A DNA stretch of 64,000 nt from Streptomyces uncialis (GCF_036250755.1 NZ_CP109583.1:4650001-4714000), one strand, 5' to 3'. Counted from the first letter of the stretch, positions 17,417-26,053 are shown. The notes: a model not told the origin generated them from the letters alone. Numbers and translations: made by a program.

Positions 17417-18073
17417 TCAGAAGGCCCCGCAGGTCAGGGATCGTGCCGTGGTGACGGCCTTGTCCGGGGTGTCGTTGACGTCGATGATGTCGACGTCGAT
17501 GACGCTGCGCCACTTCACCGTCGTCGACCCCTTGCAGACCTTGCGGGCGTTGGCACGGTGCGTGCTGGGGGCGCTCCTCAGGCTCTTGCTCGGCTTGACC
17601 GTCTTGTTGCCGGTCGCGACCGTCTTCCACTTCTTGGCCTTGGCGTCGTACGCCTGGAGCTGGACGGTGACCTTGGCCTTCTCGCCCGGCCCGCTCTTCT
17701 TGTACCACCAGCCGTGCCCCGACGCGGTGGCGGGAGGGGTGCTGGACTCGTGGACGTAGTCCCCGTTGGAGTAGAACACGCCGGCCGAGGGCTTCTTCTT
17801 CCCCGCGCGGGGCGACGGGCCCGAGTCGTCGGGCTCCTCACCGGGTCCGCCCTCCAGCGGGCCCCCTTCGACCCCGCCCTCGACCTCGCCGGGCTCCTCG
17901 TCCGGCATGGCCGGGTCGGTCGGGTCCGGCTCGGTCGGCTCGGCGGTCTCCGTGCCCGGGACGGCCGTCGCGGCGGTGGTCGCGAGCGGCTCCACGGTGT
18001 CCAGGGGGGACGCGGTGGAGGCGGCCAGGGCTATCGCGGACGACGCCGTGACGGCGACGATGAATGTGCGCAT
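17417..18073 (-). CDS. Secreted protein of unknown function
   Basis: A 218-residue protein with a signal peptide (MRTFIVAVTASSAIALAASTAS). A long acidic Glu/Pro/Gly/Asp-rich linker (~30-95) follows, then a Lys-rich C-terminal domain (GVFYSNGDYVHESSTP, GHGWWYKKSGPGEKAKVTVQL, NARKVCKGSTTVKWRSVIDV) ending in CGAF. The C-terminal domain looks like a small secreted Streptomyces beta-rich family whose two Cys may form a disulfide. ATG 18073 begins the signal peptide; upstream in-frame starts are ignored. Confidence 0.8.
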   Translation of the reverse strand: MRTFIVAVTASSAIALAASTASPLDTVEPLATTAATAVPGTETAEPTEPDPTDPAMPDEEPGEVEGGVEGGPLEGGPGEEPDDSGPSPRAGKKKPSAGVFYSNGDYVHESSTPPATASGHGWWYKKSGPGEKAKVTVQLQAYDAKAKKWKTVATGNKTVKPSKSLRSAPSTHRANARKVCKGSTTVKWRSVIDVDIIDVNDTPDKAVTTARSLTCGAF

Positions 18074-18586
18074 GGTGCTGAATCGTTCCCTTGAGAATCC
18101 CGGTCCGGAACGGTCAATTCCGGACCGATGGTGCGGTGGCAGACACCGGCGGGACATCACCCCGCGCGTTCCGGAGGTCAACCCGTTCCGCACGGCGACG
18201 CGTCCGGCCGGTGACGTCGTCACCGACGGTCCGGAAGGTTCCCCCTCGTCACCCGTCCACCCCCGCTGGAACCGCCCTGGGGCGGTGGCCCGGATGGTTC
18301 CGGACGCTGTTCACATGGAGGTGTCGTGTCTGCCTGCGCCACATCATGCATCATCAGAATTACGGAAGTTGACCACTTTGTGAGTGATAAATGGGACCGA
18401 ATGCCGCTTTCTGATCAATGCCCGTTGTGACGCTTCACGCACCCCCCTGATGGAACCGGAGCGCGCCCGTCCGCCCGGATGGCACCATCATCTCCATACA
18501 TCGACCCTCATACCCCTCACGCCTCTTTCGCCCCTTTCGCCCCTGACATGCGCTTCGGGGACGGCGACTTCCCCCGGTGAGCCGGG
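18074..18586. other. Intergenic region, no gene seen
   Basis: About 510 bp with a noticeably AT-richer core (18330-18420). It likely holds the promoter of the secreted-protein gene and the 3' region of the RelE-like remnant. Nothing else was recognised. Confidence 0.45.
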
Positions 18587-18844
18587 TCAGGGGTGGCCGA
18601 TGAGCCAGACGACCGTCACCTCCACCTTGTCCTCGAAGACGCGGTACCCGATCGGCACTCCGGCGGATTCGAGGGCACGCACCCGCAGGGCATCGCGCCC
18701 GCGCCCACTCCTGACTCATCCCACGGCCAGCGGGCGTGAGGCGAGCGGGCCCGGCATCGCCTCATGAACGGCGCGGCGGCGGGCCGGGGTGAGCTGGGCC
18801 ATGCCGCGCTTGGCGTCCTCCTCCAGGAACACTTTGCAGGTCAC
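18587..18844 (-). pseudogene. RelE-like toxin remnant with an in-frame stop
   Basis: Starting at GTG 18844 (GTGA overlap with the upstream gene), the frame encodes VTCKVFLEEDAKRGMAQLTP and RRRAVHEAMPG, then meets TGA at 18716-18718. The same frame resumes with DALRVRALESAGVPIGYRVF and EDKVEVTVVWLIGHP and ends at 18587. The C-terminal segment has the strand pattern of RelE/ParE-type toxins (V-x-Y-R-V, V-E-V-T-V-V-W-L-I-G). A full-length product would be ~85 residues. A single nonsense change or sequencing error separates it from an intact gene; the 42-residue N-terminal piece alone is unlikely to be active. Confidence 0.6.
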
Positions 18845-19206
18845 GACGGGTCTCCTCCGTCCCGGCGTTCGAAGGTGGCGGGGTCGTGGTCGGTCATGAC
18901 CTCGTCGACGGTGTACGTCCTGGCCGTGCCGTCCCGCGAAGCCCGTTCGGCGCCCCGCACGGCGGGGTGGACCAGCGAGAACCAGACCACCCGGCGTTCC
19001 ACCAGGACCAGGCGGATGCCGGCCAGAGGTTCCTCCCCCGCGGCGGCGAACGGGGCGGACTCCAGTTCCTCCACGAAGCTCCGCAGCGCGTCGGACCAGG
19101 GGGCGAGGGCGGATCTCACCTCCGCGATCGTCTGCGGGCCCTCGTCCCACTCGACCACGTGGGGCGAACGGGGCACGCCCGGACGGCTGTTGTCCTGCTC
19201 GCTCAT
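18841..19206 (-). CDS. Hypothetical protein paired with the RelE-like remnant
   Basis: A 121-residue cytoplasmic protein (QTIAEVRSALAPWSDALRSF, LAGIRLVLVERRVVWFSLV, TYTVDEVMTDHDPATF). Its stop overlaps the GTG of the RelE-like remnant, so it could be the antitoxin-like or accessory partner of a toxin pair. It is longer than a typical RelB, and no DNA-binding motif is obvious. The family is not recognised. Confidence 0.65.
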   Translation of the reverse strand: MSEQDNSRPGVPRSPHVVEWDEGPQTIAEVRSALAPWSDALRSFVEELESAPFAAAGEEPLAGIRLVLVERRVVWFSLVHPAVRGAERASRDGTARTYTVDEVMTDHDPATFERRDGGDPS

Positions 19207-19496
19207 ACAGTCGGTCTCCTCGGCATGGGGTGCTTGGCCGTGCGGCCACGAGAAGGTAGGGCCAAGCAGGACCGCACACGGGGTGAGTGGTGTCGTGCTC
19301 ACCCGGACGGGTGGCGGCCAGGGCTGCCGGGTGCGGAGCTCGGCCGACGACGCCGTTACCGGGCTCGGACCCCGGCCCTGGACCCCGGCGGGGAACCGGG
19401 GTCCGTTCAGGGGGCGGTCCGGGGTGTCCCGGACGTGGATCGGGGGCGGTTCGCGTGAGACTCGGGTGTCCGGCCGACGTACGAAAGGTGCCGCGC

Positions 19497-20516
19497 ATGG
19501 CTGTCCCCTCGGGCCCCGCCCGACGCAACGTCGTTCTCGGGGCCCTCGCCCTGTCCCTCGCCACCGGCGGCACGGCCCGTGCCCTGACCGCCGATTCCAC
19601 CGGGCACGTCCCCCGGGCCGGGGACGGCGCCGGCCGGATCGTCGATCTGGCACTGCCGTCCACCGCGCTCGGCCGCACCGCCAAGGTCCGGCTGCTGACC
19701 CCGGACGGGTGGCACGCCCGGCGCCCGGCCCGCCGCTGGCCGACGCTGTACCTGCTGCCCGGCGGCGACGGTGACCATCTGCCGTGGACCCAGGACTACG
19801 GAATCCAGCACCTTCCCGCGCTGCGGCACACACTCGTGGTGATGCCGGAGATGCCGCTGTTCGGCTTCTACTCCGACTGGTGGAACCACGGCGCGGGCGG
19901 CCCACCGGCCGTGGAGTCCTTCCACCTCCGGGAGGTGCTGCCGCTCATGGAACGCGAGTACGGCGCGGGACCGCGACGCGCGGTCGCGGGACAGTCGCAA
20001 GGAGGCTTCGGCGCGCTCTCCTACTCCGCGCGCCACCGGGGGCTGTTCCGGGCAGCCGCCTCCTTCAGCGGCTACGTCCACCCGCACCAGCACCCCAGAG
20101 CGGTACGCGCGGCGATGGACTACCTGGGCCTCGACCCGCTGGCCCTGTGGGGCGACCCCGAACGCCAGCGCCACATCTGGGAGGCCCACGACCCCGCCTA
20201 CCTCACCGACCGGCTGGCGGGCATCCCCGTCCACCTGTCCTGCGGCGACGGCCGCCTCGGACCGCTCGACCCGCCGGGCACCCTCCCGGACGAGCACATC
20301 CCCGGCATGGAGGACCCCGACGACCCCTTCCCCGCCGACGTCCTCTCCCCCACCGAGGCCATCATGGAGGCGGAGAACCGGACCCTGGAACCCCTCCTCA
20401 GAGCATCCGGAGCCCGGGTCACCACGCACTACCACTCCGGCACCCACGACCCGGCCTACTGGTCCCGGGAACTCCGCCGCTCCCTCCCGATGCTCCTCGC
20501 CGCCCTGCACGGCTGA
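19497..20516 (+). CDS. Exported esterase (putative esterase/antigen 85-like)
   Basis: A 339-residue protein. The N-terminus has a twin-Arg signal (ARRNVVLGALALSLATGGTARA), suggesting Tat export. The mature part is an alpha/beta hydrolase of the esterase D/antigen-85 type: PTLYLLPGGDGD, TLVVMPEMPLFGFYSDWW, nucleophile elbow AGQSQGGFGAL (Ser167) and the catalytic His in THYHSGTHDPAYW. Relatives are carboxylesterases or mycolyltransferases; the substrate here is unknown. A small hairpin (20594-20612) lies after the stop. Confidence 0.87.
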   Translation: MAVPSGPARRNVVLGALALSLATGGTARALTADSTGHVPRAGDGAGRIVDLALPSTALGRTAKVRLLTPDGWHARRPARRWPTLYLLPGGDGDHLPWTQDYGIQHLPALRHTLVVMPEMPLFGFYSDWWNHGAGGPPAVESFHLREVLPLMEREYGAGPRRAVAGQSQGGFGALSYSARHRGLFRAAASFSGYVHPHQHPRAVRAAMDYLGLDPLALWGDPERQRHIWEAHDPAYLTDRLAGIPVHLSCGDGRLGPLDPPGTLPDEHIPGMEDPDDPFPADVLSPTEAIMEAENRTLEPLLRASGARVTTHYHSGTHDPAYWSRELRRSLPMLLAALHG

Positions 20517-20635
20517 GCCGGGGGCACGTACGGGCACGCCCTTACGGTTCGCGGGGGCTTCGCACTCCGTACGCCTCCGATCGGCACCGCGGGCCGCCGC
20601 TGACTGCGGCGGTTCCGGGGGCGGCCGACCGTTCC

Positions 20636-21103
20636 CTAGCCCGCGACCGCCGGGGCGGACCGGTCGTCCCCGTCCGTCGTGCGCTGCCCGGTGCAGCAGG
20701 CGTCGCCGTCCAGGACAGGACTCTTGCCCATCCGATCGGCGTCGGCCTTGACGACGTAGACCTCCCACGGCTCCCTACCGGGGCCGTGGACCCAGACCTT
20801 GTCCTGGAGGGCGTAGCAGCAGGAGGTGTCGTTCTCCTCGAAGGTGGCGAGCCCGGCGTCCTTGAGGCGGGCCGTGGCGGCGGTGACCGTCTCCGTGGAA
20901 TCGACTTCGACGCCCAGATGGTCGAGGCGGGTGTCCTGGCCTTCCTCCCCCTCGATCAGGACGAGCTTGAGCGGGGGTTCGGCGATGGCGAAGTTGGCGT
21001 AGCCGGGGCGGCGCTTGGCGGGCTCGACGCCGAAGAGCTGGGTGTAGAACACGACCGACGCTTCGAGGTCGGCGACGTTGAGGGCGAGCTGGACGCGGGA
21101 CAT
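20636..21103 (-). CDS. arsI: ArsI/CadI-family dioxygenase (C-As lyase)
   Basis: A 155-residue VOC-fold protein. The metal ligands expected for ArsI are present: Gln in SRVQLALNV, His in RLDHLGVEV and Glu in PWEVYVVK. A vicinal Cys pair in DTSCCYAL matches the organoarsenical-binding site. ArsI cleaves the C-As bond of trivalent methyl- or aromatic arsenicals. A second CC pair (DACCTG) lies in a C-terminal tail. It is divergent from arsR-acr3-arsC and probably regulated by ArsR. ATG 21103 is preferred to 21121 because the family starts at MSRVQLALNV. Confidence 0.9.
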   Translation of the reverse strand: MSRVQLALNVADLEASVVFYTQLFGVEPAKRRPGYANFAIAEPPLKLVLIEGEEGQDTRLDHLGVEVDSTETVTAATARLKDAGLATFEENDTSCCYALQDKVWVHGPGREPWEVYVVKADADRMGKSPVLDGDACCTGQRTTDGDDRSAPAVAG

Positions 21104-21123
21104 GACGTACTCCTCGAACACTC

Positions 21124-21190
21124 TGTATCGATGTTTGTCGATGTCTTACGTTGTCGAGCTTGCCTCTTGAATCGAAGTTCGTCAACATAG
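21124..21190. promoter_or_regulatory. Candidate ArsR operator region
   Basis: The divergent arsI/arsR intergenic region has repeated ATCGATG/GTCGATG units (21126-21142) and an imperfect dyad with TTGA at 21167 and TCAA at 21182-21185. Both fit the AT-rich dyads bound by ArsR/SmtB proteins. Footprint unknown. Confidence 0.4.
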
Positions 21191-21194
21191 AGAC

Positions 21195-21593
21195 ATGTCG
21201 AATCAAGAGCTTCCGGTGCTCGGGCAGGACGCCACGGTGGAGGGCTGCTGCCCCGGCCTGCTGTCGGCCCCGCTGGACGAGGACCAGGCCGTGGTGCTGG
21301 CGAAGGTGTTCAAGGCGCTCGGTGATCCGGTGCGGCTGCGGCTGCTGTCGATGATCGCCTCCCGCGCCGGGGGCGAGGTCTGCGTCTGCGATCTCACCCC
21401 GGCGTTCGACCTGTCCCAGCCGACGATCTCCCACCACCTCAAACTGCTGCGCGAGGCCGGGCTGATCGCCTCCGAACGGCGGGGGACGTGGGTGTACTAC
21501 CGGCCGCTGCCGGAGACGACCGACCGGCTCGCCGGTCTCCTCACCCGGCCCGCGGGCGATTCCCTGCCCGAGCCCGCCGGACTCCCCGCGTGA
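21195..21593 (+). CDS. arsR: ArsR-family arsenic-responsive repressor
   Basis: A 132-residue winged-helix protein. GGEVCVCDLTPAFDLSQPTI carries the CVCDL metalloid-binding motif on the DNA-recognition helix, followed by SHHLKLLREAGLI. An extra N-terminal Cys pair (VEGCCPGLL) may contribute a ligand. It releases DNA on binding As(III). Its stop overlaps the GTG of the efflux gene, giving an arsR-acr3-arsC operon divergent from arsI. Confidence 0.95.
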   Translation: MSNQELPVLGQDATVEGCCPGLLSAPLDEDQAVVLAKVFKALGDPVRLRLLSMIASRAGGEVCVCDLTPAFDLSQPTISHHLKLLREAGLIASERRGTWVYYRPLPETTDRLAGLLTRPAGDSLPEPAGLPA

Positions 21594-22705
21594 GCGCCCC
21601 GGCCGTCGCGGCGGGGCCGGTGGCGTCCCGGCTGTCGTTCCCCGACCGCTACCTCGCCGTGTGGATTCTCGTCGCGATGGCCGCCGGCCTCGGCCTCGGC
21701 CGACTCGTCCCGGGGCTCGGGGACGCGCTGGCGAAGGTGACGGTGACGGGGGTGTCGCTGCCGATCGCGCTCGGCCTGCTGGTGATGATGTACCCGGTGC
21801 TGGCCAAGGTCCGCTACGACCGGCTCGGCACCGTCACCCGCGACCGGCCCCTGCTCGTCTGGTCACTGGTGCTGAACTGGGTGCTCGGTCCGGCGCTGAT
21901 GTTCGCGCTCGCCTGGATCCTCCTGCCCGACCTGCCGGAGTACCGCACCGGGCTGATCATCGTCGGGCTCGCCCGCTGCATCGCGATGGTCATCATCTGG
22001 AACGACCTCGCGCGCGGCCACCGGGAGGCCGCCGCCGTCCTGGTCGCGGTGAACTCCGTCTTCCAGGTGATCGCCTTCGGCCTCCTGGGCTGGTTCTACC
22101 TCGACCTGCTGCCCGGCTGGCTCGGCCTGGCGACCACCGGCCTGGACATCTCCGCCTGGGAGATCGCCAGCTCCGTCCTCGTCTTCCTCGGCATCCCCCT
22201 CGTCGCCGGGTACCTCACCCGCCGTATCGGCGAGAGGACCCGGGGCCGCGACTGGTACGAGACGGAGCTGATCCCCCGGATCGGGCCGTTCGCCCTGTAC
22301 GGGCTGCTGTTCACGATCGTCGTGCTCTTCGCCCTCCAGGGTGAGGCGATCACCTCGAAGCCGGTGGACGTGGCCCGGATCGCGGTACCGCTGCTGGTGT
22401 ACTTCGCCGTGATGTGGGCCGGGTCCATGGCGATCGGCCGGGCGGCGGGGCTCGGCTACGCGAAGACGACGACGCTGGCGTTCACCGCGGCGGGCAACAA
22501 CTTCGAACTCGCCATCGCGGTCGCCATCGCCACCTTCGGCGCCACCAGCGGACAGGCCCTCGCGGGTGTCGTCGGCCCGCTGATCGAGGTCCCGGTCCTC
22601 ATCGGACTCGTCTACGTCGCCCTGAGGGCCCGCCGCTTCTTCCCCACCACCCCCGACCCCGCGGCCGGACCGGCCGCCGTCCCGGAAGGCCCCGCCCGTG
22701 TCTGA
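21590..22705 (+). CDS. acr3: Acr3-family arsenite efflux permease
   Basis: A 371-residue, ten-segment membrane protein of the BART/Acr3 family. The segment GLARCIAMVIIWNDLARG holds the conserved fourth-helix Cys needed for As(III) transport. AAGNNFELAIAVAIATFG is the second diagnostic motif. GTG 21590 overlaps the arsR stop, and the 3' end overlaps arsC by 8 bp, so the operon is tightly coupled. It exports arsenite using the proton gradient. Confidence 0.95.
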   Translation: MSAPAVAAGPVASRLSFPDRYLAVWILVAMAAGLGLGRLVPGLGDALAKVTVTGVSLPIALGLLVMMYPVLAKVRYDRLGTVTRDRPLLVWSLVLNWVLGPALMFALAWILLPDLPEYRTGLIIVGLARCIAMVIIWNDLARGHREAAAVLVAVNSVFQVIAFGLLGWFYLDLLPGWLGLATTGLDISAWEIASSVLVFLGIPLVAGYLTRRIGERTRGRDWYETELIPRIGPFALYGLLFTIVVLFALQGEAITSKPVDVARIAVPLLVYFAVMWAGSMAIGRAAGLGYAKTTTLAFTAAGNNFELAIAVAIATFGATSGQALAGVVGPLIEVPVLIGLVYVALRARRFFPTTPDPAAGPAAVPEGPARV

Positions 22706-23117
22706 GCCCCGGCCGAAACCCTCGGTGCTGTTCGTGTGCGTCCACAACGCGGGCCGCTCGCAGATGGCCGCCGCGTTCCTCACCCACCTCGCCGGCGGCC
22801 GGGTCGAGGTCCGCTCCGCCGGGTCCGCACCCGCCGCCACCGTGAACCCCGCCGCCGTGCGCGCCATGGCGGAAGTCGGGATCGACATGTCCGCCGGGAC
22901 ACCGAAGGCCCTGGCCATCGAAGCCGTCCGGGCGTCCGACGTGGTCATCACCATGGGCTGCGGCGACACCTGCCCCGTCTTCCCCGGCAAGACCTACCTC
23001 GACTGGAAGCTCGACGACCCGGCCGGACAGGGCGTCGAAGCGGTGCGTCCCATCCGCGACGAGATCGAACAACGCGTCAGGGGCTTGCTCGCCGAACTCC
23101 TGCCCGAGCCCGCCTGA
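22698..23117 (+). CDS. arsC: Arsenate reductase, low-molecular-weight phosphatase type
   Basis: A 139-residue protein with the P-loop CVHNAGRSQMA (CX5R) near the N-terminus and a second Cys pair in CGDTCPVFPG, the redox cysteines of thioredoxin- or mycothiol-coupled ArsC/ArsT enzymes. It reduces As(V) to As(III), which Acr3 then exports. GTG 22698 overlaps the end of acr3. Confidence 0.93.
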   Translation: MSEPRPKPSVLFVCVHNAGRSQMAAAFLTHLAGGRVEVRSAGSAPAATVNPAAVRAMAEVGIDMSAGTPKALAIEAVRASDVVITMGCGDTCPVFPGKTYLDWKLDDPAGQGVEAVRPIRDEIEQRVRGLLAELLPEPA

Positions 23118-23175
23118 CCTCCACCCGGCCCCGCCGACGCGACTGGCCTCACCAACGGTCCCGGCCGCCGAGTCC

Positions 23176-23385
23176 CTACGGTGCCGTCCCCCGCGCCAAC
23201 GCCACCAGACCCGCGAACGCCTCCGGAGACACCATCAGCACAGGTCCGGCCGGGACCTTACTGTCCCGAACGGGAACCACGTCCCCTGATCGGACGAATT
23301 CGGGTGCCCACTCGAAGCACTGGCCGCCGTCCGAGCCGCTGTAGCTGGACTTGATCCAAGACGAGTCCGACACGATCTGCGCCAT
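23176..23385 (-). CDS. DUF397 protein
   Basis: A 69-residue protein: WIKSSYSGSDGGQCFEW (family start W-x-KSSYS) and VPVRDSKVPAGPVLMVSPEAF (VRDSK core). DUF397 proteins partner XRE/DUF5753 regulators. No XRE gene lies directly upstream on this strand; the nearest is the divergent one at 23752. Its 3' half is almost identical in DNA to the DUF397 gene at 24628-24834, differing by one base over ~88 bp. Confidence 0.92.
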   Translation of the reverse strand: MAQIVSDSSWIKSSYSGSDGGQCFEWAPEFVRSGDVVPVRDSKVPAGPVLMVSPEAFAGLVALARGTAP

Positions 23386-23751
23386 CGTTGCCTCCTTGGC
23401 TGTACACCACGACGAAAGGTTGGGCGCTCAAGAGCTGCCGCAGTAGCTGTCCTCTACCCATCAGTGCCGACGCGGTACGCCGGACGTTCGCAGGCGGCAA
23501 GCAGGACGCGGAACGAGTTCCCGCATCCTGCGGGGTGGCCGCCGAACGGGCCACCGGCCGGGTACCTCGCGGTCCGCGTCTCCGACCGGCACCGTGGGCT
23601 GCCCCTGGCGGCTCCGCCTGTTCCCAGGGCGCCCGACCGTGCCCCACAACGCGCCGGGGTCGTGCCCCGAACCACCCTCCGGCCACGCTTGGCAGCCCCC
23701 GTCACAGCCACGACGATAGAGGCCCGATCCCGACGTGGGAGTGAGGAAGCG
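23386..23751. other. Intergenic region between DUF397 and XRE genes
   Basis: This 366-bp divergent spacer has no supported gene; overlapping open frames look like shadows. It presumably contains both promoters. Confidence 0.45.
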
Positions 23752-24591
23752 ATGTCCTGCTCCAGCGCCCAGGCCGCCCGCGAGTCGATCGCCGCGCGGC
23801 TCAAGGAACTGCGTCTCGACGCCGGTCTCACGATGCAGGCGCTTGCCGACCGGTGCGGATGGAGCAAGGCGAAATCCTCACGGATCGAGGCCGCGAGGAC
23901 AGCCCCCAGCGACGCCGACATCCGTGCCTGGTGTGCCGCGTGCGGCAGCGGCGACCAGGCGGCGGACCTCATCGCGTCGTCCCGCACCGCCGATTCGATG
24001 TACGTCGAATGGCGACGCGTGCAGCGCACCGGGCTGCGCAGGCTCCAGCACGCGAACCTCCCGCTCTACCAGCGCACCGAACTCTTCCGCGTCTACTCCT
24101 CCCGCGTCGTGCCTGGGCTGCTCCAGACCGAGGACTACGCCCACGCGCTGCTGTCACTGATCGCGGGCTTCCGCCACCTCCCGGACGACGCCCGTGCCGC
24201 CGCGATCGCCCGCGTCGAGCGGTCGCACCTCATCCGCGACGGACACCACCGCGTCGTCCTGCTGATCGAGGAAGACGTACTGACCCACCGCATCGGCAGC
24301 GACACCGTCATGGCCGGGCAGCTCGCCCATCTGCTCACGGTCATGTCGTACCCGGCCGTCTCGCTCGGTGTCATCCCCCGGGCCGCGCGACGGGAGCTGT
24401 GGGGGCCCGAGACGTTCACGATGTTCGACGACAGGAGGGTGCACGTCGAACTCCTCACCGCCAAGGTCACCGTGACGGCCCCGACCGAGGTCCAGCTCTA
24501 CCGACGCGCGTTCACGCGCCTGTCCGGTATGGCGGTCCACGGCCCCCGCGCACGCGCGCTGATCAGCGGAGCGATCCACTCCCTGAGGTGA
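23752..24591 (+). CDS. XRE-family regulator with DUF5753 domain
   Basis: A 279-residue protein: HTH at ~15-70 (MQALADRCGWSKAKSSRIEA) and DUF5753 at ~95-275 (SRVVPGLLQTEDYAHALL, RVERSHLIRDGHHRVVLLIE). It is close in sequence and length to the regulator at 14344-15192, including the shared TAPSDADIRAWCAACG segment, so the two are paralogues. GTGAGGAAG precedes ATG 23752. It is flanked by two - strand DUF397 genes. Confidence 0.92.
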   Translation: MSCSSAQAARESIAARLKELRLDAGLTMQALADRCGWSKAKSSRIEAARTAPSDADIRAWCAACGSGDQAADLIASSRTADSMYVEWRRVQRTGLRRLQHANLPLYQRTELFRVYSSRVVPGLLQTEDYAHALLSLIAGFRHLPDDARAAAIARVERSHLIRDGHHRVVLLIEEDVLTHRIGSDTVMAGQLAHLLTVMSYPAVSLGVIPRAARRELWGPETFTMFDDRRVHVELLTAKVTVTAPTEVQLYRRAFTRLSGMAVHGPRARALISGAIHSLR

Positions 24592-24627
24592 TCCGCCCGC
24601 GAGCTACGGTGCCCACACGCGTGAGCC

Positions 24628-24834
24628 CTACGACGCGGTGTCCCGAGCCAACGCCACCAGACCCGCGAACGCCTCCGGCGACACCATCAGCACAGGTCCG
24701 GCCGGGACCTTACTGTCCCGAACGGGAACCACGTCCGCCAGCTGGACGAATCCGGGCGCCCACTCGACGCACTGGCCGCCGTCCCCTCCGCTGTGGCTGG
24801 ACTTGCGCCACAGTGGCTTCGGTATCGGGGTCAT
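24628..24834 (-). CDS. DUF397 protein
   Basis: A 68-residue protein with LWRKSSHSGGDGGQCVEW and VPVRDSKVPAGPVLMVSPEAF, both DUF397 hallmarks. It follows the XRE gene on the same strand, but the two coding regions overlap by 125 bp in different frames, far more than the usual few bases. The downstream half is nearly identical to the DUF397 gene at 23176-23385. Confidence 0.92.
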   Translation of the reverse strand: MTPIPKPLWRKSSHSGGDGGQCVEWAPGFVQLADVVPVRDSKVPAGPVLMVSPEAFAGLVALARDTAS

Positions 24835-25651
24835 CCCTGAACTCCCTCGCTGCTTCAGCGATCCAACGTATTGAGCGCGCGGGCGAAAGCGCCTTTGCCA
24901 GTAGCTGATCGTATCGCTGGGCGGCCTCGCCGACGATCACACCATCGTCATATCGGCGTCCTCCCTTGAACCCGTCGGTGTGGAGCACTGTGGGCTCCTT
25001 CTTGAACTTCAGCACGGTGAAGGCCAGGTAGTGAGGGGGCGCACCTTCGCTGAAGGGGAGCACCTGGATGGTGATGGCTGGCAGCTTCGCCACCTCAGTC
25101 AGGTGGTCGAGCTGCTTCGCCATGACGTGGCGATCACCGACGACAGTTCGCAAGCAGTTCTCGTGCACCACCATCCATACGGCTGGCGAGGACGCGCCAT
25201 TCACAATGTCCAGTCGCCGCAGTCGGGCCGCAATCATGCTCTCGATCTGCTCGTCGGGCAGACGCGGGACGTTGGCGTCGAAGACCGCGTGAGCGTACTC
25301 CTCCGTCTGGAACATGCCCATCACGAAGATGTTCGAGTAGTTCTGGATACGCGTCGCCTTTTGCTCCAGCTCGATGTACGGCAGGAAGCCCTTGGGGTGA
25401 TCCCCCAGGAGAATGCGTTCGAGCTGTCGCTCCAGCATCCCTCCCGTAGCCAAGGCACGATCGGCTCCGGTGACGAACTTCAGGCTCGGAGGCTGCTTCG
25501 CGGCCTCGACCTTGCTCACGTAGCTCTCCGAGTAGCCCGTGGCCCGGCCCAGGTTCTTCATGGTCATTTTCCGCGCTCGGCGTATCTCGCGCATGTCCAA
25601 CCCGAAGGACGTCAAGGGACTCAAGTTTCGCGGCGGCTCGGGAGCATTCAT
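24710..25651 (-). CDS. XRE-family regulator with DUF5753 domain, extended C-terminus
   Basis: A 313-residue protein: HTH (~15-70: MTMKNLGRATGYSESYVSKVEA) and DUF5753 (~90-275: YSNIFVMGMFQTEEYAHAVF, TVVGDRHVMAKQLDHLTEVA, VLHTDGFKGG). The last ~31 residues (from about VQPQRRGRRPVRR on) are Arg-rich and are read out of frame through the DUF397 gene. This suggests that the original stop was lost or that there was a frameshift. AGAGGG precedes ATG 25651. It belongs to a different subgroup from the two other XRE regulators here. Confidence 0.88.
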   Translation of the reverse strand: MNAPEPPRNLSPLTSFGLDMREIRRARKMTMKNLGRATGYSESYVSKVEAAKQPPSLKFVTGADRALATGGMLERQLERILLGDHPKGFLPYIELEQKATRIQNYSNIFVMGMFQTEEYAHAVFDANVPRLPDEQIESMIAARLRRLDIVNGASSPAVWMVVHENCLRTVVGDRHVMAKQLDHLTEVAKLPAITIQVLPFSEGAPPHYLAFTVLKFKKEPTVLHTDGFKGGRRYDDGVIVGEAAQRYDQLLAKALSPARSIRWIAEAAREFRDDPDTEATVAQVQPQRRGRRPVRRVGARIRPAGGRGSRSGQ

Positions 25652-25704
25652 GCCCTCTGACCTCACATTCTGCTGCTCCAAGCACTGGAGCGCACGGTAA
25701 GGGA

Positions 25705-25727
25705 ACTTGAAGATTCGACCCTCAAGT
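25705..25727. promoter_or_regulatory. Candidate operator, ACTTGA/TCAAGT dyad
   Basis: ACTTGA (25705-25710) and TCAAGT (25722-25727) form an inverted repeat with an 11-bp spacer in the AT-richer region upstream of both the XRE gene and the divergent small gene. It is a possible autoregulatory site. Confidence 0.35.
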
Positions 25728-25797
25728 GATGCGAGTATACGGGTAGTTGTGTTCATCTGGTCACGCACAGAGACGAACGACGGCGGAAGGTACGGCC

Positions 25798-26004
25798 TTG
25801 CGTGACCACATCCCTCCCGATCCGTATGTGTTCGCCTGGCCGCCGTGCCGGTGCCCCTGGCCGGACTGCCCGGACCAGGAAGGGCCCGATCTCCAGCGGG
25901 AACGGGAGGAGGCCGCCCGTACCGCCCGGTCGCGGCTCGAAGCCCGTATCCGGCTGGAGAACGACCGGCGGCGTCGGCTCGGGACGTACTGGCGGCTGCT
26001 GTGA
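25798..26004 (+). CDS. Small hypothetical protein, first gene of phosphotransferase operon
   Basis: A 68-residue protein from TTG 25798 (GGAAGG upstream): RDHIPPDPYVFAWPPCRCPWPDCPDQEGPD with a C-x-C...C cluster, then a charged helix (REREEAARTARSRLEARIRLEN). The cysteines could bind zinc. It lies 50 bp upstream of the phosphotransferase gene. GTG starts a little further upstream are possible. Unknown function. Confidence 0.55.
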   Translation: MRDHIPPDPYVFAWPPCRCPWPDCPDQEGPDLQREREEAARTARSRLEARIRLENDRRRRLGTYWRLL

Positions 26005-26053
26005 CGGGACGACCGCCCCTCCACCCACCACCCCCACCGGAAGGAACCCGTAC

